From Rhodospirillaceae bacterium (GTDB taxonomy: Bacteria > Pseudomonadota > Alphaproteobacteria > UBA8366 > GCA-2717185), in assembly GCA_028817685.1 (NCBI GenBank), contig JAPPPC010000296.1:1-6390 (forward strand): 6,390 bases of DNA, read 5' to 3'. Positions 1 to 4,813 of the stretch are shown one piece after another (within the stretch, counting starts at the first letter, position 1; the number at the start of each line of letters is the position of its first letter). The translations under genes and the position numbers were made by a program. The notes beneath the pieces were generated by a model, which saw only the letters and a list, made by a program, of their open reading frames with translations, did not search any database and was not told where the DNA came from.

Positions 1-98
1 CGATAATATTGCAGGAGTTCCTCGCCGGAGGCTTGGAGGTTGGATTTCGCCGCTCTCGACGCGCTTTTGCTTTTGGATTTCGTCGCTTTGACTGCCAT
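1..98 (-). CDS. pdhA: Pyruvate dehydrogenase E1 component, alpha subunit (N-terminal fragment)
   Basis: Only the first 32 codons and two bases of the next are in the window; the gene continues past the left edge. The peptide begins MAVKATKSKSKS, an Ala/Lys/Ser-rich flexible leader, and then reads GEELLQYYR. This matches the point where alphaproteobacterial E1 alpha proteins enter their conserved '..YREMLLIRRFEEK' block. E1 alpha with E1 beta forms the thiamine-diphosphate enzyme that decarboxylates pyruvate and acetylates the E2 lipoyl domain in the cytoplasm. The ATG at 98 has a good ribosome site (GAGGGAAGG, 114-106, seven bases away). The gene follows the ftsB-like gene on the same strand after a 179-bp gap, the order common in Alphaproteobacteria. 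The catalytic domain is not visible, so the call rests on the short N-terminus plus synteny. Confidence 0.72.
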   Translation of the reverse strand, partial: MAVKATKSKSKSASRAAKSNLQASGEELLQYY

Positions 99-169
99 CC
101 CTGCGCCTTCCCTCGAAACATCTCGCGGATTACACAGGTAGCCCGCCTGGAACGGTTTGGCAAGAGCGG

Positions 170-185
170 GTTAAGTTACTGTTAA
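170..185 (-). promoter_or_regulatory. Candidate CtrA-type box (TTAA-N7-TTAAC) upstream of pdhA
   Basis: Read on the minus strand this stretch is TTAACAGTAACTTAAC, an exact TTAA-seven bases-TTAAC match to the binding consensus of the alphaproteobacterial cell-cycle regulator CtrA. It lies 72 bases upstream of the pdhA start, between ftsB and pdhA. A further TTAACC half-site reads on the minus strand at 222-217. The surrounding 175-240 stretch is very AT-rich, which raises the chance of random TTAA matches, so this is a motif match and not proof of binding. Confidence 0.4.
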
Positions 186-208
186 AAAATAAAAAAACAG
201 TAATTAAC
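170..208. repeat. AT-rich inverted repeat in the ftsB-pdhA gap
   Basis: The arms GTTAA-g-TTACTGTT (170-183) and AACAGTAA-TTAAC (196-208) pair perfectly over 13 bp except for one unpaired G at 175. They enclose a 12-base A/T loop (184-195). On the minus (pdhA sense) strand the loop is U-rich, but no U-run follows the stem, so this is not a standard terminator. It overlaps the TTAA-N7-TTAA box. It could be an operator, an AT-rich promoter element or a leader RNA hairpin for pdhA. Confidence 0.55.
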
Positions 209-244
209 TAGAATTTGGTTAAGTAGGTTGTTTTTAAGACTTTT

Positions 245-267
245 CCAACCTGCTTTTCGCAAGCTGG
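245..267 (-). other. Short hairpin just downstream of ftsB
   Basis: On the minus-strand RNA, CCAGCUUGC (267-259) can pair with GCAGGUUGG (253-245) over nine positions, two of them G-U wobbles, with a GAAAA loop. It starts 10 bases after the ftsB stop codon. The sequence after it is A-rich and has no U-run, so it is not a convincing rho-independent terminator. It may protect the ftsB 3' end, or be part of a longer transcript reading into pdhA. Confidence 0.3.
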
Positions 268-277
268 AGGGGGATGA

Positions 278-601
278 CTATTCCGAAACGGGCGGCAGAA
301 AGACGATGAATTCATCGTCCCGTACAAGGTCCAGCGTCGTCCGGGCCCGTTCTTCCAACAGGTCGAGATCACGGCTCTCGGGCCGCAGTAATGCAACCCT
401 GTGCGCCAGCTTTTCACGGGTCTGACGCACATCCTGCAAGGTCACCGTCGCACGGCTAACCTCTTGGCTATAAGTGAAATAAGCCAACAAGCCCCGATCG
501 CCTTGAACCGCATGGAAGGCGATATAGGCGACGACCAGCGTGCCCAGCACGGGGCGCACGATCTGCCCGGCATACTGTCTAAGGGTGTCGGCAATAACCA
601 T
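278..601 (-). CDS. ftsB: FtsB/DivIC-family septum formation protein
   Basis: This 107-residue protein has the FtsB/DivIC build: a short cytoplasmic N-terminus, one membrane helix (about residues 16-33, PVLGTLVVAYIAFHAVQG), a predicted periplasmic coiled coil (about 44-72) and the family's closing motif at 80-100 (DLLEERAR, then LVRDDEFIV). FtsB proteins bridge FtsL and FtsQ in the divisome and help trigger septal peptidoglycan synthesis. The ATG at 601 is the only reasonable start, because an in-frame TGA lies four codons upstream. A G-run (622-617) sits 15 bases away, too far for an ideal ribosome site. The next gene downstream is pdhA, as in many alphaproteobacteria. The enolase gene often found upstream is absent; a divergent transporter gene is there instead. 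The fold and context are clear, while FtsB identity rests on architecture and motif. Confidence 0.82.
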   Translation of the reverse strand: MVIADTLRQYAGQIVRPVLGTLVVAYIAFHAVQGDRGLLAYFTYSQEVSRATVTLQDVRQTREKLAHRVALLRPESRDLDLLEERARTTLDLVRDDEFIVFLPPVSE

Positions 602-609
602 CCGGCCAT

Positions 610-628
610 CGAATCACCCCCCGATTCG
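610..628. promoter_or_regulatory. Inverted repeat with paired GANTC sites before ftsB
   Basis: CGAATC (610-615) and GATTCG (623-628) form a perfect 6-bp inverted repeat around ACCCCCC. Each arm contains a GANTC site (611-615 and 623-627), the target of the alphaproteobacterial cell-cycle methylase CcrM. The repeat begins nine bases upstream of the ftsB ATG. In ftsB mRNA it would be a small hairpin showing a GGGGGGU loop, the only G-rich ribosome-site-like sequence nearby. GANTC also occurs within several coding regions in this window, so only the close pairing is notable. Confidence 0.4.
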
Positions 629-672
629 GGCGTCAATAGGCAATAATTTCCGTAAGTTTTGGGCAATTCGTT

Positions 673-718
673 CCCCATATGTTGCGGTGAAATCGGGGTG
701 TGCGCCCCACATATAGGG
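673..718. repeat. Nested inverted repeat in the ftsB/MFS divergent region
   Basis: The outer arms CCCATATGT (674-682) and ACATAT-A-GGG (709-718) pair over 9 bp with one bulged A at 715. Inside, GGGG (695-698) and CCCC (705-708) form a second small stem with loop TGTGCG. It lies midway between the ftsB start and the transporter start at 782, where promoters for both genes must lie. It could be an operator for an unlinked regulator or a leader RNA structure. I see no convincing -35/-10 pair on either strand to choose between these. Confidence 0.4.
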
Positions 719-781
719 TGACCTTGGGTCGGCGAGAACGGCCGCGCATGACTTGTTCTACGGACCGGCGCGCGGATAAGC

Positions 782-2365
782 TTGGACGCCTTACGACGTC
801 AGCTAGGTTTCCCCATCTTTACGAAATCCGAATCGATCGACGACCTGTTCGCCCGGTACGGCCAGAGCTACCGGATTCTGGTCATGATCGCGGGCATGGG
901 GGCGTCCTTCACCATGGTGGTCTCGGGCACCATCGTGAACGTCGCGGTCCCCGACGTGATGGGTGCCTTCGGTGTCGGCCTCGACCAGGCGCAGCTGATG
1001 ACCTCGGCGTTCAATATCGCGATGGTCTCGAGCCAGCTGCTGAACGCGTGGATTGTTGCCGCATTCGGCCAGCGTGGCGGATTCCTGCTCGCCTCGGCGA
1101 TCTTTACCGTCGGCAGCATTATCGGCGGCGTGAGTCATGATTTCAATTTGATCGTCCTGGGCCGTGTTTTGCAGGGCATGGCCGCCGGCATCATCCAACC
1201 GCTGGTCATGGTCGTCGCCTTTCAGGTCTACCCGGCTGAACGGCGCGGCTACGCCATGGCCATCTATTCGATGGGCGTCTTCATGGCTGTCGCGGTCGGT
1301 CCGATCGTCGGCGGGATTTCCATCGACCTGTTCCATTGGCGCTACATCTTCTGGGCGCCGCTGCCCGTGATCGCCGTCTCCGCCTTGATGGGCTGGGTGT
1401 TCATGCCCTCCGTACCGAGCCGCGATCGCAGTTCCTTCGACTGGATCGGCTACATCCTGCTCGTCGTCATGGTCTATTGCCTGATCACCGGGCTGACCGA
1501 AGGCAATGCCGAAGGTTGGACCTCCAGCTACATATTGGGCCTGTTTACCATCGGCATAGGGTCCGGCGTCGCGCTGATCTGGTCGCAATTGCGCGACCGG
1601 CCAACCCTTATCGATGTCTCCCTGTTCAGTCACAAGGAATTCGCCATGACGGCGCTGATCGCGTTCGTCTTCGGCATCGGCAATTTCGGTACCGGCTATG
1701 GCGTGCCCGTGTTTGGGCAGTTGATCCAGGGTATGACGCCGATCGTCGCCGCCCTGGTAATGTTCCCGTCCTCGATCCTGATCGTCATCGCGCTCCCCTT
1801 GACCGGAAAGCTGGCGGACCGGATACCGGCCCATATCGGGATTCTGATCGGCCTGTTCCTGTTTGCCGTGGGGACCGCGCCGATGGCCGGCGCCGACGTG
1901 AACACGCCCTTCCTGCTGATCATGTTCTATTTCATCATCAGCCGCTTCGGGATGAGTTTCACCAACCCCTTCATCATGAAGACGGCATTGGCGTCACTGC
2001 CGGCGGACAAGCTCAGCGCCGGCGGCGGCACGATCAACTTCTGCCGCCAGTTCGGCGGCTCACTCGGCCTGACCGCCTGGGTCGCCTTCGTGCAGAACCG
2101 GCCCCAGGTTCACAGCGAAGCCCTGACCGCGACCCAAAGTTCGGCGAACACCACAACGCAAGAGATGCTGAAAGATATCGGCCGCATCTATACCGAAGCC
2201 GGCCTGCCCATCGATCTGCACCTGCCGGGTGCGCTGCATTTCCTCGGCCAAGTCATCCAGGCCCAGGCCAGCACGCTCGGCTTTCAGGACGGGTTCCTGT
2301 TGTTGGTGTTCTTCTTCATATGCGCGATGATCCCGGCCTATCTGCTCGGGCGGATCAACCGATAG
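782..2365 (+). CDS. DHA2 (EmrB/QacA-type) MFS efflux transporter, 14 helices
   Basis: This 527-residue inner-membrane protein matches the 14-helix DHA2 drug:H+ antiporter family in length and motifs. It carries the N-terminal TIVNVAVPDVMGAF motif (50-63), the helix-4 motif LGRVLQGMAAG (126-136, with R128), the antiporter motif C GPIVGG (173-178), a second-half loop motif TGKLADR (341-347), and a long extracytoplasmic loop before the last helix (about 437-497). It probably exports a small molecule using the proton gradient. TTG at 782 is chosen because an in-frame stop lies at 749-751 with no ATG or GTG after it, and the next ATG (884) would remove part of helix 1; the ribosome site (GGATAAG) is weak. 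The acidic residue usual in motif D1 (LDxTIVN) is Ser48 here. No HlyD/EmrA-type membrane fusion gene is adjacent, so it may act alone or with an unlinked partner. Substrate unknown. Confidence 0.88.
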   Translation: MDALRRQLGFPIFTKSESIDDLFARYGQSYRILVMIAGMGASFTMVVSGTIVNVAVPDVMGAFGVGLDQAQLMTSAFNIAMVSSQLLNAWIVAAFGQRGGFLLASAIFTVGSIIGGVSHDFNLIVLGRVLQGMAAGIIQPLVMVVAFQVYPAERRGYAMAIYSMGVFMAVAVGPIVGGISIDLFHWRYIFWAPLPVIAVSALMGWVFMPSVPSRDRSSFDWIGYILLVVMVYCLITGLTEGNAEGWTSSYILGLFTIGIGSGVALIWSQLRDRPTLIDVSLFSHKEFAMTALIAFVFGIGNFGTGYGVPVFGQLIQGMTPIVAALVMFPSSILIVIALPLTGKLADRIPAHIGILIGLFLFAVGTAPMAGADVNTPFLLIMFYFIISRFGMSFTNPFIMKTALASLPADKLSAGGGTINFCRQFGGSLGLTAWVAFVQNRPQVHSEALTATQSSANTTTQEMLKDIGRIYTEAGLPIDLHLPGALHFLGQVIQAQASTLGFQDGFLLLVFFFICAMIPAYLLGRINR

Positions 2366-2401
2366 CGGATTTGGATGAAGCGGCACGAAAGGCTACACAA
2401 T

Positions 2402-2411
2402 AACGTACGTT
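2402..2411. promoter_or_regulatory. 10-bp palindrome AACGTACGTT before the first dioxygenase
   Basis: AACGTACGTT is a perfect palindrome in the 134-bp gap between the DHA2 transporter and the dioxygenase starting at 2500. It is a possible operator half or site. The gap is long enough for the dioxygenase to have its own promoter, but no clear -35/-10 pair is visible. The core CGTACG occurs again at 4681-4686, upstream of the second dioxygenase. Such a short match could be chance. Confidence 0.25.
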
Positions 2412-2486
2412 TCACCGCCGTAACCGGGCGTTGCGTGTGACAGCGACCATGCCGGCAGAAACGCTGGACAACGACCGCGGAATGAC

Positions 2487-2491
2487 AGGAG
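2487..2491 (+). promoter_or_regulatory. Ribosome binding site AGGAG that decides the dioxygenase start
   Basis: AGGAG lies eight bases before GTG at 2500. It is the only strong Shine-Dalgarno match among the in-frame candidate starts (TTG 2431, GTG 2437, ATG 2449, ATG 2482, GTG 2500). The resulting N-terminus (MQDYAHITVEP) begins where TauD-family proteins normally begin. Confidence 0.6.
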
Positions 2492-2499
2492 ACCTTAGC

Positions 2500-3381
2500 G
2501 TGCAGGATTACGCCCATATCACCGTCGAACCCGCCTCTCGCAACTGCGGCGCCTTTATCAGCGGCGTCGATCTGAAACAGCCCGTCTCCGACGCCATTTG
2601 CCGGGAGATCCACACCGCCCTGATGCACCATCAGGTCGTGTTCTTCCGCGATCAGGATGTCACGCCGCTGGAGCAAACCACCTTCGCGCGGCATTTCGGC
2701 CCGCTCCGCATCAAGCACCGGTCCGCTTTCGAGCTGCATGACGATACGCCGGAAGTCTCCGTCATCGTCAACGACCGCGAACATCCGCCCTATATCGACC
2801 ACTACCATGCCGACGGCATGTTCCGGGCCGAGCCGGAATTCGCCTCGATGCTGAAGGCCGAGGCGCCGCCGGCCATGGGCGGCGACACGATCTTCGTGTC
2901 GCTGACGGCGGCCTGGAACGGGCTGTCCGATGCGCTGCGCGCCACCTTGGAGGACAAGATCGCGGTCTACGACTTCATGAAGCTGCACTCGACGCCGGAA
3001 AAGGCGCGTAACTGGACCGGCCCCAGCCGCGAAGGGATGATCAAGTCACGAGACGAGAACCCGCCCGTGCAGCATCCCCTCGTGCCCAAACATCCGGTCA
3101 CCGGCGAGCGTTGTCTGTATTTTTCGGAAAGCTTCACCGCCTCGATCCTCGGGCTGAACAAATATGAGAGCGAGGCGATGCATGCCCTCCTCACCCGCCA
3201 CTGCGCCAAGCCGGAGTTCCAGTACCGGCTGCAATGGCGCAAGGGCACCATCGCGATGTGGGACAATCTCTCCAGCCTGCATTACGCGGTCGCCGACTAC
3301 TGGCCGGACACGCGCATCATGCACCGGTTGACGGTTCTGGAAGACGCGATCGGCAGGAAGGGCGCGGTCGCGGCGGAATAG
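2500..3381 (+). CDS. TauD/TfdA-family Fe(II)/2-oxoglutarate-dependent dioxygenase
   Basis: This 293-residue cytoplasmic enzyme is close in length to E. coli TauD (283). The non-heme iron triad is complete: H103-A-D105 (in HYHADGMF) and H261 (in SLHYAVADYW). The 2-oxoglutarate ligands are also present: T130 (GGDT) and R272/R276 (TRIMHRLTV). Their spacing follows TauD almost residue for residue. Such enzymes couple 2-oxoglutarate decarboxylation to substrate hydroxylation, often releasing sulfite, phenol or another leaving group. In a hand alignment the taurine contacts of TauD are mostly not kept (H70 is Lys72, Y73 is Ser75, N95 is Ile99), so the substrate is probably not taurine. GTG 2500 is favoured by its AGGAG site; ATG 2482, ATG 2449 or TTG 2431 would add 6, 17 or 23 residues. 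It follows the exporter on the same strand and converges on the second dioxygenase, with 24 bp between stop codons and no visible terminator. Confidence 0.87.
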   Translation: MQDYAHITVEPASRNCGAFISGVDLKQPVSDAICREIHTALMHHQVVFFRDQDVTPLEQTTFARHFGPLRIKHRSAFELHDDTPEVSVIVNDREHPPYIDHYHADGMFRAEPEFASMLKAEAPPAMGGDTIFVSLTAAWNGLSDALRATLEDKIAVYDFMKLHSTPEKARNWTGPSREGMIKSRDENPPVQHPLVPKHPVTGERCLYFSESFTASILGLNKYESEAMHALLTRHCAKPEFQYRLQWRKGTIAMWDNLSSLHYAVADYWPDTRIMHRLTVLEDAIGRKGAVAAE

Positions 3382-3405
3382 CCGTTCCGAACGTAGCGGG
3401 GCGCC

Positions 3406-4626
3406 TTAAACACCCACGATCGACGTCGGCGAGCTGTACTCGCCGGGGATGTTGGCGGCAACCCAAGACGGGTTGTCTTGCCGCGGCAGGGTCAGCGACG
3501 GTTCTCCCTTGCAGCTCAGCCTGTACAGGAGACGCGCGTCCTCCGCCCGGTCGATGCCGGTTTTGATCGGCGGCGAGGTGTGTAGGGACATGTAGTTGTT
3601 CCAAATCGTGACGTCGCCCGGCCTGTGCAAATGGTCGTAGCGGAACTGCGGCTGCAGGACGTGTTTCTCCAGCCGGTCGAGGAATTCGCGGGACTCTTCC
3701 GGGGTCATGCCCTCGACCTCGATCGGCGGCCGCACGCCGGGCCGGGAGGCCCAGACCGGGCTGTGCAGGGATTTGATGCCAGAACGGGGGTCGGTGCGCA
3801 CCAGCGGCGCCAGAAAGCCTTCATCGCCCTCGTTCAGGCGGCGGCGGACCTGGACCGTCTCCAGCCGTGCCTGCTCGTCGGCCGGCAGGGCGGCAAACGC
3901 CGCCGCCGTATCCGCGTAGGAGGTCTCGCCGTCCAGCGGCAAATTCTTACGCAGCGCCATCAGATCATCGTCGGAACCGGGGAAATAAGGCTCCGGGCCC
4001 GACGCCACCGGCCGATCGACCCAATGCCCGTTCGCCGCGTCCCGGGCGACCGGCACGTGATGCACCAGGAACATCGACACGTAGATGGGCAGCGGTTCGT
4101 ATTCGATATCGGTATGCCAGGTTCCGCCGTCCTTAAGCCTGGATTTGTCGCGATCGCCCTCGCCGAGCAGGTTGGTGGCCACCAGAACCGCGGGCGACTC
4201 GTGCGGCATGCAGGCGACCTGGCCCGGCAAGGTGGAATCGGCCGCCGCGACCTTGCGGTCGGCATAGGGCCTGAACTCAATGGCGCCGTCGCTGGCGCCG
4301 TCCTGCTGCGCAGGCTTGCCGCCGCGCAGGAAGTTCGACGGATGCGCGACCGGCGCGCCCCAATGGTTGGCAAACCGTTCGAATCCATCGAGCGAAAACC
4401 TGTCGAGATCCTGGCCGCTGATGGAGAACAAGCGGCACTGGCTGAGCGTGTCCAAAAGAAGCTCGACCTGGGCGGGGGTCAAGGGCACGCTGAGATCGAC
4501 GCCCGTAACCCTTGCGCCCATACCGCTCGGTCCGAGCGGCTGTTCGACTTGGACGTTCGGGCCGAAGGTTGCCGCGAAACGTTCCTCGAGATCTGTCGCT
4601 GACGTTAGGGAAGAAGCCGTTTGCAT
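3406..4626 (-). CDS. Long-form TauD/TfdA-family Fe(II)/2-oxoglutarate-dependent dioxygenase
   Basis: The protein has 406 residues, over 100 more than typical TauD. The iron triad is H171-T-D173 (TWHTDIEY) and H349 (NNYMSLHTSPP); R365/R369 (DARLLYRLSCKG) fit the 2-oxoglutarate carboxylate ligands and T235 (GETSYADTAAAF) the conserved Thr. The usual N-terminal domain is visible (GARVTGVDLSVPL, 37-49). Extra length lies in three places: a long stretch between HWGAPVAHPSNF and the HTD motif (about 100-167), about 40 residues between FLVHHVP and the GET motif (193-232), and a C-terminal tail after the last Arg. It should carry out an oxidative hydroxylation; substrate unknown. ATG 4626 is preferred because AAAGGG lies eight bases upstream. 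ATG 4677 would add 17 residues but has no ribosome site and would put the palindrome at 4664-4675 inside the gene. It is divergent from the 12-helix transporter at 4814. Confidence 0.85.
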   Translation of the reverse strand: MQTASSLTSATDLEERFAATFGPNVQVEQPLGPSGMGARVTGVDLSVPLTPAQVELLLDTLSQCRLFSISGQDLDRFSLDGFERFANHWGAPVAHPSNFLRGGKPAQQDGASDGAIEFRPYADRKVAAADSTLPGQVACMPHESPAVLVATNLLGEGDRDKSRLKDGGTWHTDIEYEPLPIYVSMFLVHHVPVARDAANGHWVDRPVASGPEPYFPGSDDDLMALRKNLPLDGETSYADTAAAFAALPADEQARLETVQVRRRLNEGDEGFLAPLVRTDPRSGIKSLHSPVWASRPGVRPPIEVEGMTPEESREFLDRLEKHVLQPQFRYDHLHRPGDVTIWNNYMSLHTSPPIKTGIDRAEDARLLYRLSCKGEPSLTLPRQDNPSWVAANIPGEYSSPTSIVGV

Positions 4627-4634
4627 TTCGGTCG

Positions 4635-4640
4635 CCCTTT
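4635..4640 (-). promoter_or_regulatory. Ribosome binding site AAAGGG for the long dioxygenase
   Basis: On the minus strand AAAGGG (4640-4635) lies eight bases before ATG 4626. The upstream in-frame ATG at 4677 is preceded by a pyrimidine-rich TTCCTTCG stretch with no Shine-Dalgarno match, so this site supports the shorter protein. Confidence 0.5.
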
Positions 4641-4663
4641 CACGATGAAACCAATCGTCTGAC

Positions 4664-4675
4664 GCAGAATTCTGC
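4664..4675. promoter_or_regulatory. 12-bp perfect palindrome GCAGAATTCTGC, possible operator
   Basis: GCAGAATTCTGC is a perfect 12-bp palindrome in the 187-bp gap between the divergent long dioxygenase (start 4626) and the MFS transporter (start 4814). With partial matches beyond it (TGAC on the left, ATGA on the right) the arms agree at 8 of 10 positions. Its place, 38 bases upstream of the dioxygenase start, suits a repressor or activator site. No regulator gene is present in the window. Confidence 0.35.
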
Positions 4676-4714
4676 ATGACCGTACGAAGGAATCAAATAT
4701 CCGGGTCGACAACT

Positions 4715-4727
4715 GCTTGCTTCAAGC
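4715..4727. repeat. Small inverted repeat GCTTG-ctt-CAAGC
   Basis: Two perfect 5-bp arms surround a 3-base centre in the same divergent gap, about 87 bases before the transporter start. It is short enough to be chance. It could be a second protein-binding site or a small hairpin in a transporter leader RNA. Confidence 0.22.
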
Positions 4728-4813
4728 CCTGAAAACGGGTTGATCGGGTGACAAGCCTATGATCGTGTCGCGCAGGCGGCCCGGGACGGGTCGGCGGCAC
4801 TCCCATTGATCCG

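Noticed and set aside
176..203. Rho-independent terminator after ftsB
   Set aside because: The stem is AT-rich and the U-rich stretch is in the loop rather than after the stem; the 245-267 hairpin also lacks a trailing U-run.
700..1140. 146-codon plus-strand frame across the exporter start
   Set aside because: Arg-rich product overlapping the transporter in a different frame, with no domain.
803..1834. 343-codon open frame on the minus strand opposite the DHA2 exporter
   Set aside because: Its product is rich in Asp, His, Gln and Arg with no recognisable domain, as expected for the antisense shadow of a hydrophobic membrane-protein gene in high-GC DNA.
1336..2403. 355-codon plus-strand open frame overlapping the exporter
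   Set aside because: Arg/Pro/His-rich low-information product in another frame of a clear MFS gene; a GC-driven shadow.
3625..4602. 325-codon plus-strand open frame opposite the long dioxygenase
   Set aside because: The opposite strand has a complete set of dioxygenase catalytic motifs; this product shows no family resemblance.
2500..4626. The two dioxygenases as an inverted gene duplication
   Set aside because: They share only family-level motifs; length, loop insertions and flanking residues differ too much for a recent duplication.
2404..4686. CGTACG shared upstream of both dioxygenases (2404-2409 and 4681-4686) as a common operator
   Set aside because: Only six bases, itself palindromic, with flanks that do not agree; too short to claim co-regulation.
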